From Thermoflexus hugenholtzii JAD2 (lineage in GTDB: Bacteria > Chloroflexota > Anaerolineae > Thermoflexales > Thermoflexaceae), in NCBI RefSeq assembly GCF_900187885.1, contig NZ_FYEK01000054.1:1-64000 (forward strand): 64,000 nucleotides of DNA. Direction: 5' to 3'. Positions 18,231 through 26,395 of this stretch are shown here, piece by piece; the stretch's first letter is position 1; each line of letters opens with the position of its first letter. Under the pieces are notes generated by a model that worked only from the letters and a program-made list of their open reading frames with translations, was not told the origin of the DNA and did no database searches. The position numbers and the translations under genes are program-made.

Positions 18231-19106
18231 TCAGGGATCCCGCGCCTCCGGGGCGGACGCTCCAAGGATCCGCCGCAGCTCTCGGAGGACCAGATCCGGG
18301 CGTTCGTCGCGCACCAGCGGCAGGCGGATCCGCGTCCGCCGGATCTGATCCAGATCGATGGAGGCCAGGATCAGCGCCTCGTCGAAATAAGGACCCTGGA
18401 CGACCAGATCCCCGTTGGGGTCGAAGATGGTCGACCCGCCCCAGAAGTTCTGACCATCCTCGAAGCCGGCGCGGTTGACATGGATGACGAACACGGTGAA
18501 GAGGCTGGCGTAGGCCTGACTGACCAGCTCCACCCAGCGCGCGCTTCCCAGCTTCCCGGGGATCCCCAGGCCGCGCCCGGGGCTGGCGGAGGTGAAGATC
18601 AACACCTCCGCCCCGTCCAGCCACAGCAGGTAGGGAGGGCTGACATGCCAGAAATCCTCGCAGATCAGCAGGCCGAAGCGGCCGAACCGGGTGCGGAAGG
18701 CGCGGACTCGATCGCCGGGGGCCATGTCCCGGCCTTCGTCGAACATCCCGTAGGTGGGCAGATACACCTTGCGATGACGATGGACCATCTGCCCCCCGGA
18801 GAGATAGGCCCCCGCTGTGTAATAACGTCCCCGTTCGTCGATCTCCACAAACCCCACCACCAGATCCACCCGCCGGCTGGCGTCCAGCAGCGGGCGGAGG
18901 ATCGGATGATCCGGCTCCGGCCGGATGGCCACCTCGTAGGTCAGATCCTGCAGCACGTAGCCCGTGAGGGAGAGCTCGGGGAACACGACGAGGTCGGCGC
19001 CCCGCGCCGCCGCCTCCTCGATGAACTCCAGATGCTTCTCCAGGTTCGCCTCCAGATCCCCCAGGCGAGGATAGATCTGGGCCAGTCCCACCTTCAGGGT
19101 GCTCAT
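18231..19106 (-). CDS. Nitrilase-family carbon-nitrogen hydrolase
   Basis: The 291-residue protein belongs to the nitrilase superfamily, which hydrolyses or forms amide bonds. The catalytic triad is visible: Glu44 in FPELSLTGY, Lys113 in HRKVYLPTYG and Cys149 in LLICEDFW. The segment KVYLPTYGMFDEGRDM resembles the glutaminase domain of NAD synthetase and related amidases, so a deaminase or glutaminase-like role is possible. No synthetase domain is attached. The gene is alone, convergent with rpsI and divergent from the next gene. Confidence 0.85.
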   Translation of the reverse strand: MSTLKVGLAQIYPRLGDLEANLEKHLEFIEEAAARGADLVVFPELSLTGYVLQDLTYEVAIRPEPDHPILRPLLDASRRVDLVVGFVEIDERGRYYTAGAYLSGGQMVHRHRKVYLPTYGMFDEGRDMAPGDRVRAFRTRFGRFGLLICEDFWHVSPPYLLWLDGAEVLIFTSASPGRGLGIPGKLGSARWVELVSQAYASLFTVFVIHVNRAGFEDGQNFWGGSTIFDPNGDLVVQGPYFDEALILASIDLDQIRRTRIRLPLVRDERPDLVLRELRRILGASAPEARDP

Positions 19107-19191
19107 CTGTCTGGCTCCCGGGATGGGATAGCGGCGTGAAGTAAAATCCGAATGGTCATCCCTATTTTAGGCTCGTGAGGAGCGAGGGAGG

Positions 19192-20367
19192 ATGCGCTGG
19201 ACACAGGGAGTGGGGCTTCTCGCCCTGATGGCCGCGGCGGCCTGCGCCCCGCTGGGGAGGCCGGCCCGTCTGCTCGTCCTCTGGCACGCCCTGGATCCCG
19301 AACGGGGGGCTGCTCTGGCTCGGCTGACCGAGGCCTTTATGGCCCGGCATCCGGACGTGGCGATTTACATCGAAACCTTCCCCGGCTCCTCCGAGCTGCT
19401 CCGTCGTCTCCATCAGCCCTCGGAGCGCGGGCCTGATCTCGTGCTGATCCCCTCCGAGGCGGTCCCCGCCCTCGTGCAGGCCGGCCGGCTGACCCCCTTG
19501 AGGCCCTGGATGGAGGATCCGGTCCGCGGCCTTTCTGCGGCGGAGCGCCAGGATCTGTTGCCCCCCACGACGGCGGGCTCCCTCCCTTTCCTTCGGGAAG
19601 GGCTGGTGCTCTACGCGGACATCGATCGCTTGCTGGAGTCCGGCCTGGAGCAACCCCCGGGGGACTGGGAGGCGATCCGCCAGGTCTGCCTGCGGGGCGC
19701 GCTGGATCTGAACGGCGATGGGATCCCGGACACCGCAGGCTGGATGGCGCCACGAGCAGCCTGGACGCTTCAGGGGTGGCTGGCCGGGCGCTCCCAGGCC
19801 GAGGCCCAGGCGCTGCTGGAGGCGGTGCAGGGGATGCTCCGAGGGGGCTGCGCCCGCCTGGCAGATCCCCCGCAGGCGCTGCGGGCCTTCCTGGAGGGCG
19901 AAACGGTCCTCCTCTTCGGCTCCAGCCGCTGGCTCTTCACGCTGGAACGGGAGAGCGAGGCCGGGCACCTGCGCTTCCGCCCGGCCCTCGCCCCGCTGTC
20001 GGATCCCGGGATGCGCGGCCGTCCGATCCTGCCGGGATGGGGTTGGGATCTGGCGATCGCCGCGACGGATCCGGGCCAGCAGGCCGCCGCGTGGTCCTTC
20101 ATCCGCTGGACCCTGGATCCGGAGGTGCAGGTCCGCTGGGCGCAGGAGGCGCAGGCCCTTCCGGTTCGCCGGACGGCAGCCGTTCGCCTCCAGCAGCTCG
20201 CCGGCCCGGACAGCCTACTGGGTCGGCTGATGAGCTGGGTGCTGGAAGGTTACCAGGAGGAGCCCGCGGATCAGCGTCCTGCGGCCCCTCGTCTGGAGGA
20301 ATCGCTCCGCCTTCTCGAGAGCGGGACGGCCGTCTCGATCCTCCTGGATCGATTGCGGAGCCCATAA
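19192..20367 (+). CDS. Extracellular solute-binding lipoprotein, family 1
   Basis: The 391-residue product has a signal peptide ending in a lipobox (AAAC, lipidated Cys18). The rest resembles sugar-type ABC substrate-binding proteins, with LWHALDPERGAALARLTEAF at the start of the first lobe and WGWDLAIAATDPGQQAAAWSFIRWTLDPEVQ near the C-terminus. It would bind a ligand outside the membrane. No permease or ATPase genes are adjacent, so its partners and ligand are unknown. Confidence 0.8.
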   Translation: MRWTQGVGLLALMAAAACAPLGRPARLLVLWHALDPERGAALARLTEAFMARHPDVAIYIETFPGSSELLRRLHQPSERGPDLVLIPSEAVPALVQAGRLTPLRPWMEDPVRGLSAAERQDLLPPTTAGSLPFLREGLVLYADIDRLLESGLEQPPGDWEAIRQVCLRGALDLNGDGIPDTAGWMAPRAAWTLQGWLAGRSQAEAQALLEAVQGMLRGGCARLADPPQALRAFLEGETVLLFGSSRWLFTLERESEAGHLRFRPALAPLSDPGMRGRPILPGWGWDLAIAATDPGQQAAAWSFIRWTLDPEVQVRWAQEAQALPVRRTAAVRLQQLAGPDSLLGRLMSWVLEGYQEEPADQRPAAPRLEESLRLLESGTAVSILLDRLRSP

Positions 20368-20380
20368 GCGGGAGGAGACC

Positions 20381-21196
20381 ATGAGCCCATCGGGCGCCCA
20401 TCTGGAGGTCTGGCTGCTGACGGCGATCGAGGCCGCCCTGGCCGGAGGGGCGGTCCTCCGCGCCCACTGGCCGATGCCGCGCCAGGTGCACGAGAAAGGG
20501 TTCCGGGATTGGGTGACCGCAGCAGACCTGGCCGCTCAGGAGGCCGTCGTGGCGGTGATCCGGCGCCATGATCCCGCCCATCGTGTGCTGGGGGAAGAGG
20601 GCACGTCCCAGGAGGAAGCGCGGGAGGCGATGGCTCAGGGCATCGTCTGGGTGGTGGATCCTCTGGATGGGACAACGAACTTCGCCCGGCGCCTGCCGTA
20701 TTTCGCCGTCTCCGTCGGCCTGCTGGTGGAAGGGGAGCCGGTGGTCGGGGTGATCTACGCGCCTCTCCAGGATATGTTGTTCACAGCCGCCCGGGGCCGG
20801 GGCGCTTTCCTGAACGGCAGGCCCATCCGGGTCAGCGAGACGGAGCGCCTGGAGCAGGCGTTGATCGGGCTGGACTGGGGGCATCGCAACGAGACGCGGG
20901 AGCAGGTCCTGGCTTGGCTGAGCTCCCTGGCGGTGCGTTGCCAGACCGTGCGGGCCATCGGATCCGCCGCCATGGGGATGGCCTATGTGGCCGCGGGCTG
21001 GCTGGATCTGTATTTCCACTTGGCGCTGCAGCCATGGGACGTGGCCGCCGCCGCCGTGCTGGTCCGCGAGGCGGGAGGACAGATGAATCGCCCGGATGGC
21101 TCTCCCTGGACGTTCCGGGATGCGGAGGCGGTGGTGAGCAACGGTCGGCTGGATCGAGTGGTGTGGGCCCTGCTCGGGGAATCCTCCGGCCGCTGA
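20381..21196 (+). CDS. Inositol monophosphatase family protein
   Basis: This Mg-dependent phosphatase family acts on inositol phosphate, fructose bisphosphate or similar sugars. The 271-residue product shows the metal-binding GEEGTSQE (residues 71-78), the VVDPLDGTTNFARRLPYFAVS motif (about 91-110) and the C-terminal PWDVAAAAVLVREAGG. It follows the binding protein by 13 bases and probably shares its transcript. The exact substrate cannot be decided. Confidence 0.9.
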   Translation: MSPSGAHLEVWLLTAIEAALAGGAVLRAHWPMPRQVHEKGFRDWVTAADLAAQEAVVAVIRRHDPAHRVLGEEGTSQEEAREAMAQGIVWVVDPLDGTTNFARRLPYFAVSVGLLVEGEPVVGVIYAPLQDMLFTAARGRGAFLNGRPIRVSETERLEQALIGLDWGHRNETREQVLAWLSSLAVRCQTVRAIGSAAMGMAYVAAGWLDLYFHLALQPWDVAAAAVLVREAGGQMNRPDGSPWTFRDAEAVVSNGRLDRVVWALLGESSGR

Positions 21197-21251
21197 GATC
21201 GGTGCGCCGCGCTCGAGGCTCCGCATCCGCGATTTCCCGCTAAACCCGGAT

Positions 21252-21279
21252 TTGACAAGAGGGGGAAATCTGGTAGAAT
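21252..21279 (+). promoter_or_regulatory. Promoter for the cold-shock gene leader
   Basis: A perfect -35 TTGACA (21252-21257) and a -10 TAGAAT (21274-21279) are separated by 16 bases, with a TGG extended -10 just upstream of TAGAAT. Transcription would begin near 21286, giving a leader of about 190 nt before cspA. Confidence 0.8.
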
Positions 21280-21324
21280 GAAGGCGCGTGAGGAGCACAC
21301 GCGGAAGGGAAGTCGAAGGCCAGA

Positions 21325-21358
21325 CCGCCGGGTCGCCCGAGACGCCCGGCGGTTTTTT
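21325..21358 (+). terminator. Terminator-like hairpin in the cspA leader
   Basis: CCGCCGGG (21325-21332) and CCCGGCGG (21345-21352) form an 8-bp GC stem with a 12-nt loop, followed immediately by TTTTTT. It lies about 40 nt after the predicted start site and 115 nt before cspA, so it would either attenuate cspA or end a small RNA of about 70 nt. Confidence 0.75.
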
Positions 21359-21472
21359 GTTGACCCGGAGATCGGCCCCTGGCCCATCCCCACGGTCCGT
21401 CCTCGAGCCCTTCCAGAACAACGGAAGCCTGGGCTCCGGCTTCGTCCTAACTTTACGTAAGGAGTTCTTCCG

Positions 21473-21694
21473 ATGTCTGAAGCACGCATGAAGGGAACCG
21501 TCCGCTGGTTCAACCGGATCAAGGGGTATGGCTTCATCCGCCCCGATCAGGGAGAGAAGGACATCTTCGTCCACTACTCCGGGATCGCCGGGGATGGCTT
21601 CCGGAACCTCGAGGAGGGGGACCGGGTGGAGTTCAGCGTCCGGCAGACCGCCAAGGGCCCCCAGGCCTACGACGTGACCCGCCTCTCCGCCTGA
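21473..21694 (+). CDS. Cold-shock protein, CspA family
   Basis: A 73-residue single-stranded nucleic-acid-binding OB-fold protein. RNP1 (KGYGFIRP) and RNP2 (DIFVHYS) are intact, as is the VEFSVRQTAKGPQAYDV C-terminal strand. The ATG at 21473 has an AAGGAG site at 21459. A second ATG five codons later is possible. It is preceded by a long structured leader with a terminator-like hairpin, and a small hairpin (21424-21443) lies near the ribosome binding site. Confidence 0.95.
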   Translation: MSEARMKGTVRWFNRIKGYGFIRPDQGEKDIFVHYSGIAGDGFRNLEEGDRVEFSVRQTAKGPQAYDVTRLSA

Positions 21695-21718
21695 TCTCTT
21701 GAACCGGGCATCCGGTCG

Positions 21719-21754
21719 CGACGGCCCTGCCGAAAGGTGGGGCCGTCGTTTTTT
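21719..21754 (+). terminator. Intrinsic terminator after the cold-shock gene
   Basis: CGACGGCC (21719-21726) pairs with GGCCGTCG (21741-21748), and TTTTTT follows at 21749-21754. It is a textbook rho-independent terminator 25 nt after the cspA stop. Confidence 0.9.
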
Positions 21755-22027
21755 AGAACGAACGCCGCGCCACGTGGCCCCTCGCGAATCCAGAGGGCGC
21801 ACAGGGGGAAGAGCCGGGCTTCTGAGCTGTCGGCTTGTAAATCGAAATTCATTTCGGTCGCTGTCCCGGCCGGTGCGGAGAGCCCCCGTCCGCAGGCGTC
21901 CGGATTAATTTTTTAAAAGTCCATCCAGGGGAGGAAACCTGTTAGAATGACACAGGGGTGATCAGGGATGGGATCGGAAGGCCGGTGGAAGCGAGGCCTT
22001 CGGATCTGCCACCTGGGAGCTTCACCG
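21755..22027. other. Gap before the moeA-like gene
   Basis: No gene is seen. The stretch contains a degenerate copy of the dispersed palindrome (CGAAATTCATTTCGG near 21841-21855), an AT-rich patch near 21905-21920, and an extended -10 promoter at 21940-21948. Confidence 0.6.
21940..21948 (+). promoter_or_regulatory. Extended -10 promoter upstream of the moeA-like gene
   Basis: TGTTAGAAT matches an extended -10 (TGN plus TAGAAT). No convincing -35 box is present, but the AT-rich stretch ATTAATTTTTTAAAA lies 20-35 bases upstream. The same TGNTAGAAT form occurs before cspA and lon. Confidence 0.5.
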
Positions 22028-24010
22028 ATGGGACGCCGGATCTATCTGGAAGATGTGCCCCTGGAGGAAGCGTGGACCCGTTTCACGCGGGCCCTCACGG
22101 AAGCGGGCCTCGACGCTCCCTTTCCCGGAGAGTGGGTGCCGCTGGAGCAGGCCCTGGGGCGGGTGACCGCGGAGCCCATCTGGGCGCGCCTCTCCGTCCC
22201 GCCCTATGCGGCGGCGGCGATGGACGGCTTCGCCGTGCGGGCTCGGGATACCGCGGGGGCCACCGAGACCCAGCCCCGCGTGCTTCCCGTCCCGCCCGGT
22301 CCGGACGGCATCGGCGCCTGCTATGTGGACACCGGCGATCCCCTCCCCCCATGGGCGGACGCCGTGGTCCCGGTGGAGCAGGTGCAGTTCGATGGGGAAG
22401 CCCCGGAGCGGGCCACCCGGATCACCCTCTATCAGCCGGTCCCCCCCTGGGCGAACGTCCGCCCGGTGGCGGAGGACATCGCGGCGGCTGAGCTGGTGCT
22501 GCCGGCCAATCACCGCCTGCGGCCGGTGGACCTCGGGGTGATCGCGGCGTGCGGCTATGCGACCGTGCCGGTGCGCCGGCAGCCGCGGGTGGCCATCCTC
22601 CCGACCGGAACGGAGCTCATCCCTCCGGAGGAAGCGGCGGCCCGCGGGGTGCGCCCCGGGGAGCTCATCGAGTTCAACTCGCTGGTGCTGGCGGCCCAGG
22701 TCCGGGAGTGGGGCGGGCTCCCCACGCGTTTCCCCATCGTCCCCGATGATTTCGAGCGCCTGCTGGAGGCCACACGGGAGGCCGCGCGGACCCACGACCT
22801 GGTCCTCATCAACGCCGGCTCCTCGGCGGGCAGCGAGGATTTCACCGCGCGGGTGGTCTCCACCCTCGGGACGCTGCTGGTCCATGGGGTGGCGGTGCGC
22901 CCCGGCCATCCCGTGATCTTGGGGATCCTCCGGGTGGATGGGCGTTCGGTCCCGGTCATCGGCGTCCCCGGTTTCCCGGTCTCCGCGGCCCTCACCGGGG
23001 AGATCTTCGTGGAGCCGTTGCTGGCGCGCTGGCTGGGCCTTCCGCCGCGCCGGCGGCCGCGCCTGGACGCTGTGCTCACCCGCAAGCTCCTTTCCCCGCT
23101 CGGCGATGAGGAGTGGGTGCGGGTGACGGTAGGGCGGGTCGGGGGACGTTATGTGGCCGCCCCGCTTTCCCGAGGGGCGGGGGTGCTCTCCTCCCTGGTG
23201 CGGGCGGATGGGATCCTGCGGATCCCCCGCTTCGTGGAGGGCTATGACCAGGGGGAGACGGTGGCGGTGGAGCTGTATACGGATCCAGAGGCGATCGAGG
23301 GGACGATTTTGGCCATCGGCAGCCATGACATGGCGCTGGATCTGATGGCCCAGTTCCTGGCGGAGCGCTGGCCAGGGCGGCGGCTGCGCAGCGCGAACGC
23401 CGGCAGCCTGGGCGGGCTGATCGCCCTGCGGCGGGGGGAGTGTCATCTCGCGGGCACCCATCTCCTGGATCCCGAGAGCGGCGAATACAATCTTCCTTAC
23501 GTTCGTCGCTACTTGGCCGGCGTGCCCGTGGTGGTGGTCACCCTGGCCCACCGGGAGCAGGGCCTGATCGTGGCCCCGGGGAACCCGAAGGGGATCCGGG
23601 ATCTCCGGGATCTGGCGCGGCCGGACGTGCGGTTCGTTAACCGCCAGCGGGGCGCCGGGACGCGGGTGCTGCTGGATTACTCTCTGCAGCGCCTGGGGAT
23701 CGATCCGGCCTCCATCCCGGGTTACGATCGGGAGGAGCTGACGCATCTGGCGGTGGCGGCAGCGGTGGCCAGCGGCCGGGCTGACGTCGGGCTTGGGATT
23801 CGGGCGGCGGCGGCCGCGATGGGGCTGGATTTCCTCCCCCTGGCCCTGGAGCGCTATGATCTGGTGATCCCCCAGGATCTGTATGAGGACCCATGGTTCC
23901 GCCCGCTCCGGGAGCTCCTGCATGACTCCCGGTTCCGGGCCGCGGTGGCGGCATTGCCGGGTTACGATGTCCGGGCGATGGGGGTTGAGGTGGCCCGCCT
24001 CGGTCCGTGA
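22028..24010 (+). CDS. MoeA-like molybdopterin biosynthesis protein fused to a periplasmic-binding-like domain
   Basis: The 660-residue product has two parts. Residues about 1-410 are MoeA-like, with AAAMDGFAVRARD, a NAGSSAGSEDF loop and VPGFPVSAALTGEIF. MoeA inserts molybdate or tungstate into molybdopterin. Residues about 430-660 resemble the LysR-substrate/PBP-like domain found fused to MoeA in archaea and some bacteria, with ANAGSLGGLIALRRGECHLAG and FVNRQRGAGTRVLLDY. It may sense molybdate or tungstate, which is inference. The ATG at 22028 is preferred. The frame also opens at 21968. Confidence 0.85.
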   Translation: MGRRIYLEDVPLEEAWTRFTRALTEAGLDAPFPGEWVPLEQALGRVTAEPIWARLSVPPYAAAAMDGFAVRARDTAGATETQPRVLPVPPGPDGIGACYVDTGDPLPPWADAVVPVEQVQFDGEAPERATRITLYQPVPPWANVRPVAEDIAAAELVLPANHRLRPVDLGVIAACGYATVPVRRQPRVAILPTGTELIPPEEAAARGVRPGELIEFNSLVLAAQVREWGGLPTRFPIVPDDFERLLEATREAARTHDLVLINAGSSAGSEDFTARVVSTLGTLLVHGVAVRPGHPVILGILRVDGRSVPVIGVPGFPVSAALTGEIFVEPLLARWLGLPPRRRPRLDAVLTRKLLSPLGDEEWVRVTVGRVGGRYVAAPLSRGAGVLSSLVRADGILRIPRFVEGYDQGETVAVELYTDPEAIEGTILAIGSHDMALDLMAQFLAERWPGRRLRSANAGSLGGLIALRRGECHLAGTHLLDPESGEYNLPYVRRYLAGVPVVVVTLAHREQGLIVAPGNPKGIRDLRDLARPDVRFVNRQRGAGTRVLLDYSLQRLGIDPASIPGYDREELTHLAVAAAVASGRADVGLGIRAAAAAMGLDFLPLALERYDLVIPQDLYEDPWFRPLRELLHDSRFRAAVAALPGYDVRAMGVEVARLGP

Positions 24011-24029
24011 ACGGGTGGGACCGCCGGGC

Positions 24030-24063
24030 GCCATCGGCCGGAATGGGCCCTCCGGCCGATGGC
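24030..24063 (+). terminator. Hairpin after the moeA-like gene
   Basis: A perfect 13-bp inverted repeat, GCCATCGGCCGGA and TCCGGCCGATGGC, with an 8-nt loop starts 20 nt after the stop codon. It is followed by GGGTCTTTG, a poor T-run, so its termination strength is uncertain. Confidence 0.6.
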
Positions 24064-24087
24064 GGGTCTTTGCCGGCCGCGTCATAG

Positions 24088-24310
24088 CGGAGGAGGGGCA
24101 TTCGCCCCGAACCTCGGGTCTTCGGATGACGGAAAGGGTCACGGCGAAAGCAGGGTCGCGGCGAAAGCCGCGCCTACCATGTGGATGCCGAAATGAATTT
24201 CGGCTTACGCAGGAGGGGCTTTAGCCCCGAACCTCCGTCTTCGATGGCGTGATGGGTCGCGGCGGAAAGCTGTTCCTAACGGCAGGAGGGCTTTCGCCTC
24301 GATGCCCGGT
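24088..24310. repeat. Dispersed palindromic repeat region A
   Basis: This gap holds several units of a repeat family. GAGGAGGGGCATTCGCCCCGAACCTC and AGGAGGGGCTTTAGCCCCGAACCTC (units near 24090 and 24211) and a weaker GCAGGAGGGCTTTCGCC unit are self-complementary around a GGGGC/GCCCC core. Between them lies GCCGAAATGAATTTCGGC (24187-24204) and two GTCGCGGCGAAAG tracts. Copies recur near 36500 and 39590. Confidence 0.75.
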
Positions 24311-24391
24311 TTTCTACTGAGGAAGCGGGTGCGGAGCGCCCCTGAGGTCGAACCCGCCCTCGGCCTTGGGGCGCATCCTGCGACGAGGGTC

Positions 24392-24420
24392 TTGACAGGA
24401 TCCGTTCTCCCCCCTATAAT
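24392..24420 (+). promoter_or_regulatory. Consensus promoter of the paaR-paaABCD unit
   Basis: TTGACA (24392-24397) and TATAAT (24415-24420) are separated by exactly 17 bases, a perfect housekeeping sigma promoter. Transcription should start near 24427, inside the operator, giving only about 18 nt of leader before the regulator's ATG. Confidence 0.92.
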
Positions 24421-24425
24421 TTAAG

Positions 24426-24439
24426 CAAACGTTCGTTAG
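24426..24439 (+). promoter_or_regulatory. Probable PaaR operator
   Basis: CAAACGTTCGTTAG lies directly after the -10 box and over the likely transcription start. It fits CNAACGNNCGTTNG, the pseudo-palindrome reported, as I recall, for the TetR-family repressor PaaR of Thermus thermophilus. Binding here would block initiation of the regulator gene and the downstream paa genes, i.e. autorepression relieved by phenylacetyl-CoA. Confidence 0.8.
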
Positions 24440-24444
24440 CAAAA

Positions 24445-25053
24445 ATGGCGCGAGGAAGCGGGGGCGATCGACGCAGGGCGATCTTACGGGTGGCCGGGCG
24501 GCTCTTCAGCCAGCGCGGCTACTACGGGACGTCCATCCGGGACATCGCGGCGGCGATCCGCCTGCAGGGAGGGAGCCTCTATGCGCACATCGCCTCCAAG
24601 GAGGAGCTGCTCTGGGAGATCGTGGACGAGGCGGCGCAGGCCTTCCTCTCCAGCCTGGAGCCCATCGTCCGCTCGGAGCGGCCTCCTCTGGAGAAGCTGC
24701 GCATGGCGGTGGCCGCCCACATCCGGGTGGTGACGGAGCGTCAGGATGCGGCGGTGGTCTTCAACCACGAATGGCGGGCGCTGAGCCCGAAACGCCGGAG
24801 CGAGATCCTCGCCCGCCGGGACGCCTATGAGGCGCTCTTCCGGGAGATCCTGCGGGAGGGGATCGCGGCCGGCGTCTTCCGGGCAGACCTGGATGTCCCG
24901 CTGATCACCCGCTTCATCCTGACCGCCTTGAACGGGGTGGCCGTCTGGTATCAACCCAAAGGCCCGCTCTCGCCGGACCAGATCGCGGAGGCTTTCAGCG
25001 AGTGGGCGGTGCGAGGGCTGGTTCGCTCGGAATCCCCGTCTGCGGATCCGTGA
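24445..25053 (+). CDS. paaR: TetR-family repressor, probable PaaR
   Basis: The 202-residue protein has a TetR helix-turn-helix at about residues 10-55, with RLFSQRGYYGTSIRDIAAAI and GGSLYAHIASKEELLWEI. The C-terminal ligand domain contains VVFNHEWRALSPKRRSEI. It is first in an operon with paaABCD and has a PaaR-type operator over its own promoter, so control of phenylacetate breakdown by phenylacetyl-CoA is likely. The start has essentially no Shine-Dalgarno sequence and a very short leader. Confidence 0.85.
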   Translation: MARGSGGDRRRAILRVAGRLFSQRGYYGTSIRDIAAAIRLQGGSLYAHIASKEELLWEIVDEAAQAFLSSLEPIVRSERPPLEKLRMAVAAHIRVVTERQDAAVVFNHEWRALSPKRRSEILARRDAYEALFREILREGIAAGVFRADLDVPLITRFILTALNGVAVWYQPKGPLSPDQIAEAFSEWAVRGLVRSESPSADP

Positions 25054-25068
25054 AGGAAGGAGGGGCCC

Positions 25069-26100
25069 ATGATCACCTACCGCATCCAGGGTCATCCGGT
25101 TCCGGTTCCGGAGCAGGCGCCGCCTCCCCAGGAGGGCCCGGAATACGAGGCCCGTCTGGCGGAGTTCGAGGCGCGCATCGCCCGGGGGGAGAAGATCGAA
25201 CCCACCGACTGGATGCCGGAGGAATACCGGCGTCAGCTGATCCGGATGATCTCCCAGCACGCCCACAGCGAGATCGTGGGGATGCTCCCCGAAGGGAAGT
25301 GGATCCCGCACGCCCCCACCCTCCGGCGCAAGCTGATCCTCATCGCCAAGGTGCAGGACGAGGGGGGCCACGGCCAGCTGCTGTATCGGGCGGCGGAGAC
25401 CCTGGGGATCAGCCGGGAGGAGATGATCGAGGCTTTCCTGGCCGGGAAGGCCAAGTATTCGGTGGTGTTCAACTACCCCACGCCCACCTGGGCCGATGTG
25501 GCGGCCATCGGGCTGCTGATCGACGGCGCGGCGGTGGTCAACCAGCTGATGCTGGCCCAGGGCTCCTACGGCCCCTACGCTCGGGCGATGAAGCGCATCT
25601 GCTATGAGGAGTCCTTCCACATCAAGCAAGGCTACGACGCCTTCGTCGCCCTGGCCACCGGCACCCCCGCCCAGCGGCGGATGATGCAAGAGGCGGTGAA
25701 CCGCTGGTGGTATCCGGCGCTGATGCTCTTCGGCCCGCCGGACCGCGACTCGGTGCACACCCCGACGCTGTTGCGCTGGCGCATCAAGACGAAGACCAAC
25801 GACCAGTTGCGGCAGGAGTTCGTGGATCAATACGCGCCGATGGTGCTGCGCCTGGGCCTCACCATCCCGGATCCGAACCTGCGCTACGACCCCGAGACCG
25901 GGCATTGGCGCTTCAGCGAGCCGGACTGGGAGGAGTTCTGGCGGGTGATCAAGGGCGACGGCCCGTGCAACGCGGAGCGGATGGCGGCCCGGCGCCGGGC
26001 CCACGAGGAGGGGCGCTGGGTGCGGGAGGCCCTGGCGGCGAAGGCGGCGCAGCGGACGAACGGAGGGAGCAATGGCCGATACGCAGTGGCCGGTCTATGA
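25069..26100 (+). CDS. paaA: 1,2-phenylacetyl-CoA epoxidase, catalytic subunit PaaA
   Basis: PaaA carries the di-iron centre that epoxidises the ring of phenylacetyl-CoA, the committed step of aerobic phenylacetate catabolism. The 343-residue product has [19 protein letters not shown] and [12 protein letters not shown], each with the ExxH iron-ligand pattern, plus [21 protein letters not shown]. It follows the regulator by 15 bases with a GAAGGAGGGG site. paaB begins inside its last 29 bases. Confidence 0.95.
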   Translation: MITYRIQGHPVPVPEQAPPPQEGPEYEARLAEFEARIARGEKIEPTDWMPEEYRRQLIRMISQHAHSEIVGMLPEGKWIPHAPTLRRKLILIAKVQDEGGHGQLLYRAAETLGISREEMIEAFLAGKAKYSVVFNYPTPTWADVAAIGLLIDGAAVVNQLMLAQGSYGPYARAMKRICYEESFHIKQGYDAFVALATGTPAQRRMMQEAVNRWWYPALMLFGPPDRDSVHTPTLLRWRIKTKTNDQLRQEFVDQYAPMVLRLGLTIPDPNLRYDPETGHWRFSEPDWEEFWRVIKGDGPCNAERMAARRRAHEEGRWVREALAAKAAQRTNGGSNGRYAVAGL

Positions 26101-26395
26101 GGTCTTCCTCCAGGAGAAGCGGGGCGACCCCCACGTCCACGTGGGAGCGGTCCACGCCCCCGACCCGGAGATGGCCCTGATCCTGGCCAAAGAGCAGTTC
26201 GCCCGTCGGGGCCGTTGCGCCAGCCTGTGGGTGGTCCCCGCGGAAGCGATCTACGCTTCCCGGGCGGAGGAGGCGGAGGAGCTGTTCGCCTCCGCCCTGG
26301 AGAAAGAGTATCGGGAGCCCCGGGGCTTCCGGGTGACGGAGCGGGTGCGGAGGTGGATGGAGCGCCATGGCCAGTCCCTCCCTGAAGCCGAATGA
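26072..26395 (+). CDS. paaB: 1,2-phenylacetyl-CoA epoxidase subunit PaaB
   Basis: PaaB is a small bridging subunit of the epoxidase complex. The 107-residue product includes [26 protein letters not shown] and [12 protein letters not shown], typical of the PaaB family. It overlaps paaA by 29 bases and paaC by 29 bases, so expression is tightly linked. Confidence 0.93.
   Translation: MADTQWPVYEVFLQEKRGDPHVHVGAVHAPDPEMALILAKEQFARRGRCASLWVVPAEAIYASRAEEAEELFASALEKEYREPRGFRVTERVRRWMERHGQSLPEAE

Noticed and set aside
21278-21460. Possible 60-codon leader peptide before cspA
   Set aside because: It has no ribosome binding site, runs through the terminator hairpin and has no run of regulatory codons.
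22022-24142. 700-codon open frame opposite the moeA-like gene
   Set aside because: It mirrors the real gene codon by codon and has no family resemblance; high GC makes such antisense frames common.
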